This document shows, in pieces, positions 1-7,279 of a stretch of DNA of 19,823 nt; the first letter of the stretch is position 1; each line of letters starts with the position of its first letter. Both the position numbers and the translations under genes were made by a program. Origin of the DNA: a bacterium (GTDB lineage: Bacteria; Patescibacteriota; Minisyncoccia; Phycocordibacterales; UBA918); the NCBI GenBank assembly GCA_027487145.1, contig JAIYEC010000021.1:1-19823 (forward strand). The letters are read 5' to 3'. The notes beneath the pieces are model-generated. The model did not search any database. It saw nothing but the letters and a program-made list of their open reading frames with translations, and had not been told where the DNA came from.

Positions 1-291
1 AAGAAGCCAGGCGAAAGTGGAGTAATCAAGACGTGGGCTCGCCGATCAACAATCTCACCAGAAATGGTCGGATTCACCTTCGGTGTTCATAACGGAAAAG
101 ACCATGTCGAAGTACTCGTTGCCGAGGAAATGGTAGGGCACAAACTCGGTGAGTTTTCACCAACGAAGAAGTTCTGGCGTCACGGAGGTAAGATGCAGAA
201 AGAACTTGATCAGAAGAAGAAGGCTGCAGAAATCGCTGCTGCGAAGGCTGCTAAGACTTCTGCAACTGCTGCACCAGCTAAGAAGAAATAA
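1..291 (+). CDS. rpsS: 30S ribosomal protein S19 (5' partial)
   Basis: The reading frame is open from base 1, so the N-terminus (about 28 residues by comparison with E. coli S19) lies outside the window. The visible part contains the S19 core: the TWARRSTISPEMVG segment, then VHNGKDHV, then EMVGHKLGEFSPTKKF. S19 binds 16S rRNA in the head of the small subunit with S13. The last ~25 residues are an Ala/Lys-rich tail beyond the usual S19 end, probably a disordered rRNA-contacting extension. It is followed 5 nt later by rplV, the standard S10-operon order. Confidence 0.97.
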   Translation, partial: KKPGESGVIKTWARRSTISPEMVGFTFGVHNGKDHVEVLVAEEMVGHKLGEFSPTKKFWRHGGKMQKELDQKKKAAEIAAAKAAKTSATAAPAKKK

Positions 292-296
292 TTGGT

Positions 297-620
297 ATGA
301 AAGCAATTCTCAAAGATTATCGTCAGTCACCACGTAAGGTTCGCCTCATCGCTGACCTCGTGCGTGGTAAAAAAGTAGCTGACGCACTTACTACCCTCCG
401 GTTCGTAGATAAGCGAGCATCTGGCCCATTTGCTAAAGTAATTGCGTCAGCAGTTGCCAACGCAAAGCAGACCGGTGCCGACGAAACAAAGCTCTTTATT
501 AAAGCAGTTGCTGTCGACAAAGCAGCAACTATCAAGCGATCAATGCCACGAGCTCGTGGTTCTGCATCGCGCATTAACAAGCGAAACAGCCACATTACTG
601 TTGAGCTCGGCGTAAAATAA
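297..620 (+). CDS. rplV: 50S ribosomal protein L22
   Basis: The 107-residue product has the normal L22 length (about 110) and its N-terminal pattern YRQSPRKVRLIADLVRGKKV, a central ASAVANAKQ and the C-terminal SMPRARGSASRINKR hairpin region that lines the peptide exit tunnel. It lies between rpsS and rpsC as expected. The ATG at 297 is preceded by the rpsS stop and shows no Shine-Dalgarno sequence, as for most core genes here. Confidence 0.98.
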   Translation: MKAILKDYRQSPRKVRLIADLVRGKKVADALTTLRFVDKRASGPFAKVIASAVANAKQTGADETKLFIKAVAVDKAATIKRSMPRARGSASRINKRNSHITVELGVK

Positions 621-623
621 TAT

Positions 624-1361
624 ATGACACACGTAGCTCACCCATATATTCAGCGTATCGGTGTCAATCGCGACTGGAGAAGTCGTTGGTTCACTACTGA
701 TCCAAAGAAGTTCCGCGAATACCTTCGTGTTGATGCCGCTCTCCGCAAGCACCTTAAGACTCGTCTTAAAGGGATGGCGGTGGACGCTATTGAAATCGAA
801 CGAAGCGACAAAGAAATTCGTCTTATTATCAAAACTGCCAAGCCAGGTCTTATCATTGGTCGAAGTGGGGACGGTATCACTGCTCTTAAGAAAGAGCTTG
901 ATCTCTTCCTTCGTTCACAAAAGATGATTGCTAAGCTTGGACTCAAGGTTGATATTGAAGAAGTTCGTTCACCAGAAGCATCTGCTCGCATTGTTGGGCA
1001 AATGATTGCTGAAGGTCTTGAAAAGCGCATGACATTCCGTCGTGTAATGAAGCAAACAGCCGAGAAGGTTATGGCCAACCGTGACGTTCAAGGTGTTCGT
1101 ATGTCACTTTCAGGTCGACTTGGTGGTGCTGATATGGCTCGCCGAGAAGAACTCAAGAAAGGACGAGTGCCACTTCAGACACTCCGAGCTGACATCGATT
1201 TTGCTCGTGTTGAAGCTAACCTCCCATACGGAGTAATTGGTATCAAGGTTTGGATCTACCGAGGAGAAGTCTTCACAGATCGAACTGCTGGTAACAAGGA
1301 AGCGTCATCACCTCGTGGTGCTCAGTCTCGAGCTCCGCGCACTAACCGCCCTGCTAAGTAA
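624..1361 (+). CDS. rpsC: 30S ribosomal protein S3
   Basis: The 245-residue protein contains a type II KH domain with GLIIGRSGDGI (about residues 75-86), followed by the S3 C-terminal domain with DVQGVRMSLSGRLGGADMAR and the GVIGIKVWIY signature near the end. S3 sits on the mRNA entry side of the 30S head with S10 and S14. A Ser/Arg/Pro-rich tail of about 25 residues follows the signature. The ATG lies 3 nt after the rplV stop and has no Shine-Dalgarno sequence. Confidence 0.98.
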   Translation: MTHVAHPYIQRIGVNRDWRSRWFTTDPKKFREYLRVDAALRKHLKTRLKGMAVDAIEIERSDKEIRLIIKTAKPGLIIGRSGDGITALKKELDLFLRSQKMIAKLGLKVDIEEVRSPEASARIVGQMIAEGLEKRMTFRRVMKQTAEKVMANRDVQGVRMSLSGRLGGADMARREELKKGRVPLQTLRADIDFARVEANLPYGVIGIKVWIYRGEVFTDRTAGNKEASSPRGAQSRAPRTNRPAK

Positions 1362-1367
1362 TCCCGT

Positions 1368-1805
1368 ATGTTGTTTCCTAAGAAAGTAAAACACCGCAAA
1401 TGGCAGACTAACCGCATCTCAGAAGAGCGCCGTCAGCGCCCTGATACACGCGGCGTCACCGTTGCGTACGGAGAGTATGGCCTCATGGCTACTACTGGCT
1501 CACGCGTAAAATCCAACCAAATCGAAGCTGCTCGTCGTGTGATTTCTCGTACGACTGGAAAGACTGGTCGAGTATGGATTCGAATCTTCCCAGATCGTCC
1601 AATCACTAAGAAGGCAGCTGAAGTACCGATGGGTAAAGGAAAGGGAGATCCAGATCACTTTGTGTTCGAAGTTCGCCCAGACCGAGTACTCTTTGAAGTA
1701 AGTGGTGTTCCAGAAGAAATCGCCAAAGAAGCATTTCGAAAGGCAACCGCAAAATTACCAGTAAAAGGCAAGTTTGTGCGACGCGCAGACACGCAAGCTA
1801 AATAA
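1368..1805 (+). CDS. rplP: 50S ribosomal protein L16
   Basis: The 145-residue protein begins MLFPKKVKHRKWQ and carries the L16/L10e core: FGEYGL-like VAYGEYGLMA, the RVWIRIFPD strand, the MGKGKGDPDHFVFEVRPDRVLFEV loop and GVPEEIAKEAFRKATAKLP. L16 organises the A-site tRNA binding region of 23S rRNA. It is in the canonical position between rpsC and rpmC, 6 nt downstream of rpsC, and has no Shine-Dalgarno sequence. Confidence 0.98.
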   Translation: MLFPKKVKHRKWQTNRISEERRQRPDTRGVTVAYGEYGLMATTGSRVKSNQIEAARRVISRTTGKTGRVWIRIFPDRPITKKAAEVPMGKGKGDPDHFVFEVRPDRVLFEVSGVPEEIAKEAFRKATAKLPVKGKFVRRADTQAK

Positions 1806-1816
1806 GCAAACCAACT

Positions 1817-2017
1817 ATGACAAAGATGCAAGACATCCAAAAGAAGTCAGATGCGGAGCTTGTAGAGCTCGCACAGACTGCACGCAAGACAGTACAGAGT
1901 GAACGCTTCAAAGACGCGTTTAGTCGTAAGGCGGGAGTTATCCGCACTGCAAAGAAGGATACTGCTCGTGCACTTACAGAGCTCAATGCTCGCCGCCGTA
2001 ATAACGCAACGAAATAA
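1817..2017 (+). CDS. rpmC: 50S ribosomal protein L29
   Basis: The 66-residue, Lys/Arg-rich, all-helical product is of normal L29 length. It shows the usual pattern of an N-terminal helix with a DAELVELAQTARK motif and a C-terminal IRTAKKDTARALTELNARR helix (family pattern: IRRxIARIxTvlreR). L29 lies at the tunnel exit beside L23. Its position between rplP and rpsQ supports the call. The start chosen is the first ATG after the rplP stop; no Shine-Dalgarno is visible. Confidence 0.93.
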   Translation: MTKMQDIQKKSDAELVELAQTARKTVQSERFKDAFSRKAGVIRTAKKDTARALTELNARRRNNATK

Positions 2018-2019
2018 GT

Positions 2020-2268
2020 ATGAGTACCGAACAAACAAGTAACGGTCGCGTGCTCCGGGGTAAGGTTGTCGCTTCAAAGATGACTGACACCATTACGGTA
2101 GCGGTAGAGCGATACGTAAAGCACCCAAAGTACAAGAAGTATCTCCGCCGCACCAAAAAGTACCTCGTTCATGACGCAGGGAACACTGCAAAAGTAGGAG
2201 AAGTGGTCGACATTACCGAAACCCGTCCGATCTCAAAGCGTAAAACCTTTAAGCTCGTAACTAAGTAA
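2020..2268 (+). CDS. rpsQ: 30S ribosomal protein S17
   Basis: The 82-residue protein has the OB-fold S17 signature: GKVVASKMTDTITVAVERYVKHPKYKKYLRRTKKYLVHD, then a GEVVDITETRPISKRKTFKLV strand. S17 is a primary 16S rRNA binder in the small-subunit body. Only 2 nt separate it from rpmC, so the two are probably translationally coupled. No Shine-Dalgarno sequence is seen. Confidence 0.98.
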   Translation: MSTEQTSNGRVLRGKVVASKMTDTITVAVERYVKHPKYKKYLRRTKKYLVHDAGNTAKVGEVVDITETRPISKRKTFKLVTK

Positions 2269-2272
2269 GCGT

Positions 2273-2644
2273 ATGATTCAACCACAGACAATCGTAAAGA
2301 TCACCGACAACTCAGGCGGTAAGATCGGACGAGTATTCAAGGTTCTTGGTGGCTCAAAAAAGCGCTATGCAGAACTTGGTGAAATGGTTGTACTTGCAGT
2401 TCAGACAGCTGAACCACGTAAGTCAATCAAGAAAAAGGACGTTGTGTATGGAGTAGTGGTGCGACAGCGCAAGCCATTCCGTCGTAAGGATGGTTCATAC
2501 GTGAGCTTTGACGATAACGCAGTAGTGATTATCGATAAGGTGAAGAAAGAACCTAAGGCAAACCGTGTATTCGGTCCTATCCCACGTGAAATTGCCGAAG
2601 CTGGTTATCAGAAAATTGTATCTCTAGCCCCAGAAGTAGTTTAA
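2273..2644 (+). CDS. rplN: 50S ribosomal protein L14
   Basis: The 123-residue protein starts MIQPQTIVKITDNSGGKIGRVFKVLGG and includes KKDVVYGVVVRQRKPFRRKDGSYVSFDDNAVVIID and the C-terminal RVFGPIPREIAEAGYQKIVSLAPEVV, all typical L14 segments at the usual length. L14 lies at the subunit interface. Its stop codon falls inside the basal stem of structured element A, so the end of this gene is part of a long hairpin. Confidence 0.98.
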   Translation: MIQPQTIVKITDNSGGKIGRVFKVLGGSKKRYAELGEMVVLAVQTAEPRKSIKKKDVVYGVVVRQRKPFRRKDGSYVSFDDNAVVIIDKVKKEPKANRVFGPIPREIAEAGYQKIVSLAPEVV

Positions 2645-2765
2645 AAAGTCTAAAATTGACGCATTGCCTCGTTGCTTCGCGAAAAATTTTGTTCACTGTA
2701 CATCAAGTACACCTCACAAAATTTTTCGCTTGCGCCTCGCACTGCATTCAATTTGAAACTTTTTA
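2642..2765 (+). repeat. Structured palindromic element A
   Basis: Seen: a 124-nt imperfect hairpin overlapping the rplN stop codon. The ends pair (2642-2649 with 2758-2765) and an outer arm with mismatches continues inward. A perfect 14-bp middle stem pairs GCGAAAAATTTTGT (2679-2692) with its complement before the right loop. The apical stem TGTAC (2697-2701)/GTACA (2707-2711) has loop atcaa. The internal loops, left 2667-2679 (CCTCGTTGCTTCG) and right 2729-2739 (CTTGCGCCTCG), do not pair but recur in elements B-E. Inferred: an intercistronic RNA structure between rplN and rplX. Its function is unknown. Confidence 0.85.
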
Positions 2766-2796
2766 CTATCAAAGAGATTGTAATTGAATTCAACAT

Positions 2797-3108
2797 ATGA
2801 AAATCAAACAAGGAGATACCGTAAAGGTAATCGCAGGAAAAGATAAGGGAAAGACAGGTACTGTCCTCTCAACCCTTAAGGCAACTGAACAAGTGGTGAT
2901 TGAAGGAATCAACGTTGCCAAGCGTCACCAGAAGAACAAGCGCACTCGTTCACAAGGTCAGATTATTGAAAAGAGCATGCCAATTCACGCTTCAAACGTA
3001 GCGCTTATGGAAGGGGATAAAACTGTCCGCGCTGGCTACAAAATGGAAGGTGAAGGAAAGGATGCTAAGAAGGTTCGTATTTCACGAGCTAGCGGAAAGA
3101 AAATTTAG
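2797..3108 (+). CDS. rplX: 50S ribosomal protein L24
   Basis: The 103-residue protein has the KOW motif at its N-terminus (MKIKQGDTVKVIAGKDKGKTGTVLSTL, residues 1-27) and the VEGINVAKRH-type segment that follows in L24 (here VIEGINVAKRHQKNKRTRSQGQIIEKSMPIHASNVAL). L24 initiates large-subunit assembly. Length is normal. It is separated from rplN by the 152-nt gap that holds element A, unusually long for this operon, and is followed directly by element B. Confidence 0.98.
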   Translation: MKIKQGDTVKVIAGKDKGKTGTVLSTLKATEQVVIEGINVAKRHQKNKRTRSQGQIIEKSMPIHASNVALMEGDKTVRAGYKMEGEGKDAKKVRISRASGKKI

Positions 3109-3232
3109 TTTAGAAAGAATGTGTGGCAAATTTCTTTGTCACTACGCTGATTTATTCAGTCGCCGTAGAAAACTACGTCTTCTTCATAAATCAGCTAGGT
3201 TCCTCGAACTTTACTCACACATTCATCCTAAA
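3109..3232 (+). repeat. Structured palindromic element B
   Basis: Seen: a 124-nt imperfect hairpin beginning on the base after the rplX stop. The basal stem is formed by 3109-3127 and 3215-3232 (includes GAATGTGTG/CACACATTC). The middle stem GCTGATTTAT/ATAAATCAGC is perfect, and the apical stem CGTAG (3164-3168)/CTACG (3173-3177) closes the loop aaaa. Conserved unpaired segments: left 3134-3146 (CTTTGTCACTACG) and right 3195-3206 (CTAGGTTCCTCG). The apical stem differs from element A on both arms, a compensatory change. Same length and orientation as element A. Confidence 0.85.
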
Positions 3233-3265
3233 CCCTCAGAATTATAATTTGTAATAAAAAAGAGT

Positions 3266-3808
3266 ATGGAATCAGTACAGGCTCAACTAAAGAGCGCATA
3301 CACTGCGCTCAAAGATACCTTCGGGTACAAGAACGTTCACGAAGCACCAACTATTGAAAAAGTAGTAGTGTCAGTGGGAACCGGACGCATCGACGATAAA
3401 GCCAAGATTGCGCTTATCCAAGATCGTCTGGCAAAGATCACTGGACAGAAGCCATCGGCTCGTCCTGCTAAGCAGTCAATCGCTTCATTCAAGCTCCGTG
3501 CTGGTGAAATTATTGGCTACCAAGTAACTCTCCGTGGCGCACGAAAGATCCACTTCCTCGATAAGTTGATCCACCTCGCGCTTCCACAGACTCGCGACTT
3601 CCGTGGTCTTAAGACTACATCAATCGACGAGATGGGGAACTACACACTTGGTATCAAGGAACACTCAATCTTCCCAGAAACTACCGATGAAGAACTCAAG
3701 GACGTCTTTGGTATGTCTATCACTCTCGTGACGACCGCTAAGACAAAGGCTGAATGTGAAGCATTGCTTCGACACATTGGCTTGCCGTTGCAAAAGCCGA
3801 CTGAATAA
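3266..3808 (+). CDS. rplE: 50S ribosomal protein L5
   Basis: The 180-residue protein has normal L5 length and motifs: APTIEKVVVSVGTGR, the TGQKPSARPAKQSIASFKLRAGEIIGYQVTLRG segment, the DFRGL motif and a C-terminal EHSIFPE...VFGMSITLVTTAKTKAECEALLRHIGLPLQ. L5 contacts 5S rRNA in the central protuberance. In nearly all bacteria rpsN and rpsH follow directly; here a 20-bp terminator hairpin and a foreign-looking island follow instead. Confidence 0.98.
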   Translation: MESVQAQLKSAYTALKDTFGYKNVHEAPTIEKVVVSVGTGRIDDKAKIALIQDRLAKITGQKPSARPAKQSIASFKLRAGEIIGYQVTLRGARKIHFLDKLIHLALPQTRDFRGLKTTSIDEMGNYTLGIKEHSIFPETTDEELKDVFGMSITLVTTAKTKAECEALLRHIGLPLQKPTE

Positions 3809-3821
3809 TTAAGAAATAGAA

Positions 3822-3865
3822 AGGTACTAAAAATCCCAGACATCCGTCTGGGATTTTTAGTACCT
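3822..3865. terminator. Perfect 20-bp terminator hairpin after rplE
   Basis: Positions 3822-3841 and 3846-3865 are perfectly complementary around the 4-nt loop atcc (3842-3845). A GC core (CCCAGAC/GTCTGGG) is flanked by AAAAA/TTTTT, so it can work as a terminator on either strand. It ends the first half of the ribosomal cluster. Confidence 0.85.
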
Positions 3866-3873
3866 GCATGCTA

Positions 3874-3902
3874 TTGACAGGAAAAATAAGTCCACGTATC
3901 CT
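3874..3902 (+). promoter_or_regulatory. Sigma70-type promoter for the orphan gene at 3961
   Basis: TTGACA (3874-3879), a 17-nt spacer, then TATCCT (3897-3902). The -35 box is a perfect consensus match, and the spacing is optimal. It lies 9 bp after the rplE terminator hairpin, so the next gene is an independent transcription unit. Confidence 0.65.
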
Positions 3903-3960
3903 CCTTTCTAATTCTTTGATAAGAAGAGTTCCATACATTAAACAAAACACGGGGGATTAC

Positions 3961-4434
3961 ATGCACGACCCAACTCCTGCCCGTCTTACGGAAGCAAATC
4001 CCGGAGATACACCATATATGAGGCTTTCCTCAGAGATGATTCCTTTGGGGTTAGCGCTTGTGGCAGATAAACATCGTGGGGTACTCGGGACCTTAACAAC
4101 TGATAATCTAGAGACGTTCCTTATTACAAGGGACGCAAGGATAGAAGGTGTCGTAGCCCAATTCAGCTCAAAGCCAGCAGCCAACGCGGGCATCATCGAT
4201 TTTTGCTTCCGCTATGAAGAGGTTATTTTACCCTTATTTGCAGACGGAAATGTAAAGATTATTTGTGCTCCTGCCACTACCTTTGCAGAGAGGAATAGGG
4301 CTCCGGAGAGACTTCTTATCCTCGGACTCACGCTGAATGACAAAATTGAAGAAGGGAAAGGTCGACTCAAGTATGTGAGACTCCTCTTCGATAAGGCTCC
4401 GCCAGAGGGAACTCATGTGTTGTTGCTAAAGTAG
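3961..4434 (+). CDS. Protein of unknown function, 157 aa
   Basis: I do not recognise this protein. The frame is open from 3868, but the ATG at 3961 is preferred: it follows GGGGG (3951-3955), a plausible Shine-Dalgarno, and the promoter at 3874-3902 would place an earlier ATG upstream of the transcript start. The product is soluble-looking with no signal peptide. It begins with a Pro/Thr-rich stretch, then alternates short hydrophobic strands (LGLALVAD, VKIICA, RLLILGLTL) and ends VRLLFDKAPPEGTHVLLLK. It is a single-gene unit with its own promoter and terminator, placed between rplE and the stress-type operon. Confidence 0.7.
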   Translation: MHDPTPARLTEANPGDTPYMRLSSEMIPLGLALVADKHRGVLGTLTTDNLETFLITRDARIEGVVAQFSSKPAANAGIIDFCFRYEEVILPLFADGNVKIICAPATTFAERNRAPERLLILGLTLNDKIEEGKGRLKYVRLLFDKAPPEGTHVLLLK

Positions 4435-4442
4435 TCATTCCA

Positions 4443-4490
4443 GCCCCGCACCAGCAAAAGCCCCGCGCTTTTGCAGGTGCGGGGCTTTTT
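4443..4490 (+). terminator. Rho-independent terminator
   Basis: Stem GCCCCGCACC (4443-4452)/GGTGCGGGGC (4476-4485) is extended by GCAAAAGC/GCTTTTGC and followed by TTTTT (4486-4490). It closes the 3961-4434 gene. Its outer stem and loop-proximal CTCGC/CCCGC pattern are closely similar to the terminator at 7696-7746 at the other end of the island. Confidence 0.9.
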
Positions 4491-4492
4491 GT

Positions 4493-4520
4493 TTGACTTT
4501 TTATAAAAATAATGTATTAT
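4493..4520 (+). promoter_or_regulatory. Promoter of the ygiB/ygiC-like operon
   Basis: TTGACT (4493-4498), a 16-nt spacer, and TATTAT (4515-4520), in an AT-rich stretch directly after a terminator. It would give a leader of about 60 nt to the first gene at 4589. Confidence 0.7.
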
Positions 4521-4588
4521 AAGATCAGTGGCAATTATGCCCAGAGTTCTTTGACACAAGGACTCAACTAACTGAAGGAGATTAACTC

Positions 4589-5026
4589 ATGGGAAGGCGT
4601 AGCCGAACGGTTGCGTTGCTTTTGGTGCCGACTTTGATCACTGCTTGCGGTGATATGAAAGAAGCCCAGCAGCGTGACGTCTACACCAAGTTCGAGGACT
4701 GTATGGCCGATTGGGGTCAGCAGGAACTCTGCGTGCAGCTCGGCCAAGCCGATGCTGCGCAGTTCGCAGAAGATACCACGGGCGTACAGGGGGGCGGCTC
4801 TGCCTCCAATACGCTCCTCTTCTGGGGACCGCACTACTATCCCTCCGATCGTTCGGTTGTCTACAACAATCGCACGATTACTCCGTCGCGAAATTCTGCG
4901 ATGTCTCGGCCGTTCCGTGTTTCGGAACGATCGTCGCCATCTGCTAAGACCTCTGCTTCCAAACCGAGCACGGTTTCGCGTGGTGGCTTCGGCTCAACAG
5001 GCCGCAGCCTTTCGGCTGGCGGTTAA
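4589..5026 (+). CDS. DUF1190 (YgiB/YjfM-like) lipoprotein
   Basis: The 145-residue protein begins with a short basic region, a hydrophobic stretch and a good lipobox, LITAC, with the lipidated Cys at residue 20, so it should be a membrane-anchored lipoprotein. After it come a small Cys-containing region (FEDCMADWGQQELCVQL) and a Ser/Gly/Arg-rich C-terminus with a GGSASNTLLFWGPHYYPS-like segment, the pattern of DUF1190 proteins. In enterobacteria this family is encoded beside ygiC/yjfC, as here. AAGGAG (4575-4580) is a strong Shine-Dalgarno 8 nt before the ATG. Cellular role in this family is not firmly known. Confidence 0.75.
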   Translation: MGRRSRTVALLLVPTLITACGDMKEAQQRDVYTKFEDCMADWGQQELCVQLGQADAAQFAEDTTGVQGGGSASNTLLFWGPHYYPSDRSVVYNNRTITPSRNSAMSRPFRVSERSSPSAKTSASKPSTVSRGGFGSTGRSLSAGG

Positions 5027-5043
5027 CAAGGATACAGAAATAA

Positions 5044-6216
5044 ATGGAACGATTGAACTACCTTGTACGTCCGAATTGGGAGGATCGTTGCAAAGAGGTC
5101 GGGTTCGACTTCTGTAGCATTCTCTCCAATGACGGAATGCCGTATTGGTCAGAAGGTGTGGGCTACAAATTCACACTTTCGCAGATCGATCATCTCGAGG
5201 ATTCAACTAACGAGCTACATGCTATGTGTTTGCAGCTCGTTGCTGATATCATCTCGGGCGGCGAGTACCCTGTTGAGTACGGCTTGCCTGATCACGCGAA
5301 GGCGCTCATCGAGCGTTCGTGGTCTGAAGATCGTTCTCATCTCTATGGCAGGTTCGACTTTGCCTTCGATGGCACGTCGATTAAAATGCTCGAATACAAC
5401 GCCGACACTCCGACTGGTTTGCTCGAAGCAAGTGTGGTGCAGTGGAACTGGATCGAAGATCTCGGTCTTCCTGACCAGTTCAACAGCATTCACGAAAAGC
5501 TCATCGAGCGCTGGTCGATGGTTACCGCTGGTCTACCAGCAGACACCCCGGTTCATTTCCTGTCATCGCAAGGTGGCGGGCGAGAAGACTGGGGAACAAT
5601 CGAATACCTGATGGATACAGCGCTGCAGGCGAACTTGCCGCTCTCTGAAGTCGCCATCGATGACCTTGGCTGGGATTCGCGCAACAAAGCGTTTGTCGAT
5701 CTGGCTGATCGTCCGCTGAAATATGCATTCAAACTTTATCCCTGGGAATGGATGTTCGCGGAGCGTTCCGGAAGGAGCTTGCCGCAAGCAAACACTCGCT
5801 GGATTGAGCCAGCTTGGAAAGCGCTTTTGTCATCTAAGGCGCTTCTGCCACTCCTGTGGCAACGGCATGAGGGACATCCGCTTCTCTTGCCGTCGTACTT
5901 CCATACAGAGGACTCGCTTCCGTCTTCGGGCAAATGGGTGAAGAAACCTCTCTATGCCCGAGAAGGTGCGAATGTTTCGCTTATCGAAAACGGTATGGAA
6001 TCTGAGCTTTTGGGCTCAGCGTATATTCCCAAGTACGATAAGCGCGGCTACGTTCTCCAGGAATGGGTCGATCTTCCAGTCTTTGATGGGTTCCGTCCCA
6101 TCATCGGCTCGTGGGTCATCGGTGATGAATCTGCCGGTATCGGCATCCGGGAGGAGAAAGACAATTTGGTGACAGGCAACTGCTCCCACTTTGTTCCGCA
6201 CTCCTTCGTTGAATAA
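5044..6216 (+). CDS. Glutathionylspermidine synthase-like ATP-grasp ligase (YgiC/YjfC family)
   Basis: The 390-residue protein has the length of single-domain YgiC/YjfC and lacks the N-terminal amidase domain of the bifunctional E. coli Gss. ATP-grasp motifs are visible: RFDF (103-106) and LEYNADTPTGLLEA (116-129), which correspond to ATP/Mg and substrate-binding residues, then KKPLYAREGANVSL and YVLQEWVDLPVFDGFRPIIGSWVIG near the C-terminus. The family forms peptide (amide) bonds with ATP. For YgiC/YjfC homologues the true substrates are unclear, so glutathionylspermidine should not be assumed. AAGG lies 12 nt before the ATG; it is 17 nt downstream of the DUF1190 gene and in one operon with it. 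Confidence 0.92.
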   Translation: MERLNYLVRPNWEDRCKEVGFDFCSILSNDGMPYWSEGVGYKFTLSQIDHLEDSTNELHAMCLQLVADIISGGEYPVEYGLPDHAKALIERSWSEDRSHLYGRFDFAFDGTSIKMLEYNADTPTGLLEASVVQWNWIEDLGLPDQFNSIHEKLIERWSMVTAGLPADTPVHFLSSQGGGREDWGTIEYLMDTALQANLPLSEVAIDDLGWDSRNKAFVDLADRPLKYAFKLYPWEWMFAERSGRSLPQANTRWIEPAWKALLSSKALLPLLWQRHEGHPLLLPSYFHTEDSLPSSGKWVKKPLYAREGANVSLIENGMESELLGSAYIPKYDKRGYVLQEWVDLPVFDGFRPIIGSWVIGDESAGIGIREEKDNLVTGNCSHFVPHSFVE

Positions 6217-6243
6217 CAAACCAATCAACAAGAGGTATTAGAC

Positions 6244-6642
6244 ATGACATACGTTACTGTGCCGGCGGCATCCGCCTTCTTCACTTACTCGCTTCTCAGC
6301 TTCGCACTGCTCGCCGGCTTCGGTCGGCTGTATCTCTGGATCACACCGTACAACGAGATGTCCCAGATCCGCGAAGGGAAGGTCGCGCCTGCGCTCGCTT
6401 TGGGCGGTGCGCTGCTCGGCTTCACCATGCCGCTTCTGTCGCTGTCATACCATGGCAGTAACCTGATTGATTTCTTCCTGTGGTCGCTGCTCGCCGGCGT
6501 CTTCCAGGTCGTGCTGTTCAAACTCCTCTATCGGATTCTTCCGATGGAGGCGACCGCTGACAATCGAGCAGTCGGGACGCTGTACGCGTTTCTGGCCCTC
6601 TCTGTCGGTCTGATCAACGCGTTCTCGCTGATTCCCGGCTAA
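6244..6642 (+). CDS. DUF350 (YjfL-like) inner membrane protein
   Basis: The 132-residue, very hydrophobic protein has about four predicted membrane segments (about residues 8-33, 47-68, 74-97 and 110-131). The first loop carries TPYNEMSQIREGKVAPALALGGALLGF, the family's E..I..GN.AAA-type segment, which is characteristic of DUF350/YjfL. DUF350 genes occur next to yjfM (DUF1190) and yjfC in E. coli, matching the neighbours here. AAGAGGT precedes the ATG. Codons are visibly richer in CTG, GCC and CGC than in the ribosomal genes. Confidence 0.8.
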   Translation: MTYVTVPAASAFFTYSLLSFALLAGFGRLYLWITPYNEMSQIREGKVAPALALGGALLGFTMPLLSLSYHGSNLIDFFLWSLLAGVFQVVLFKLLYRILPMEATADNRAVGTLYAFLALSVGLINAFSLIPG

Positions 6643-6656
6643 GCGAAGGGGTACCC

Positions 6657-7274
6657 ATGAAAAAGGAACATATTATACTCCTGATTCTGGGTACCCTCAG
6701 CTTTCCTGGCTGTGGGTACAATAGAATCCAGGCGCTCGATGAAGAGGTGTCAGCCGCGAAGTCTGGCATCAGCATCGTGTACCAGAAACGGGCGGATCTC
6801 GTCCCTAACCTGGTGGCAGTCGTGAAAGCGACAGCTCAGCATGAAGAAAGCGTTTTTGTGGAGGTGGCACGTGCCCGAAGCCAGGCTTCGACATATACCA
6901 CTCAAGCAAAAGCTGACGGGGTGCTGACAGACGATGAGATGCGGGAGAATGACCGCAACCAGCGAGCGTTGAGCGGCGCAATCGCTCGTACACTCGTGGT
7001 GGCCGAAAACTACCCCGAGCTCAAGTCGAATCAAAACTTCACCATGCTGCAGCGACAGCTCGTGCAAATCGAGACACAAGCAGCGGCAGCCCGAAGTCGA
7101 TACGTCCGAAAGGTTCGCGACTACAACACGTACATCCGTCAATTTCCCGTAAACGCAACGGCCAGCACCTTCGGGCATGAAGTCAAGCCACAACTGGAAT
7201 TCCAGGATGAACCAAGTTTGAAGTTGGCTCCCAACATCAACTTCGAGCGTCCTCTAGAGAAACAACGGAGTTAA
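6657..7274 (+). CDS. LemA family lipoprotein
   Basis: The 205-residue protein has a signal sequence ending in a lipobox-like FPGC (Cys 19; the Pro is atypical), then the LemA core: YNRIQALDEEVSAAKSGISIVYQKRADLVPNLVAVVKATAQHEESVF, a long central coiled coil and NQNFTMLQRQLVQIETQAAAARSRYVRKVRDYNTYIRQFP, in which the VRDYNTxIxxFP signature is intact. LemA proteins are envelope-associated helical bundles of uncertain function. AAGGGG lies just before the ATG. It is the fourth gene of the island operon, 14 nt after the DUF350 gene. Confidence 0.92.
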   Translation: MKKEHIILLILGTLSFPGCGYNRIQALDEEVSAAKSGISIVYQKRADLVPNLVAVVKATAQHEESVFVEVARARSQASTYTTQAKADGVLTDDEMRENDRNQRALSGAIARTLVVAENYPELKSNQNFTMLQRQLVQIETQAAAARSRYVRKVRDYNTYIRQFPVNATASTFGHEVKPQLEFQDEPSLKLAPNINFERPLEKQRS

Positions 7275-7279
7275 CACCC

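Noticed and set aside
3050..3247. Small frame covering the end of rplX and element B
   Set aside because: It overlaps rplX and a strongly palindromic element, and the protein shows no family pattern.
3868..3960. Upstream ATG extending the 3961 gene by 31 codons
   Set aside because: The ATG at 3868 lies before the -35 box of the only promoter and next to the terminator hairpin; the ATG at 3961 has a GGGGG ribosome-binding site.
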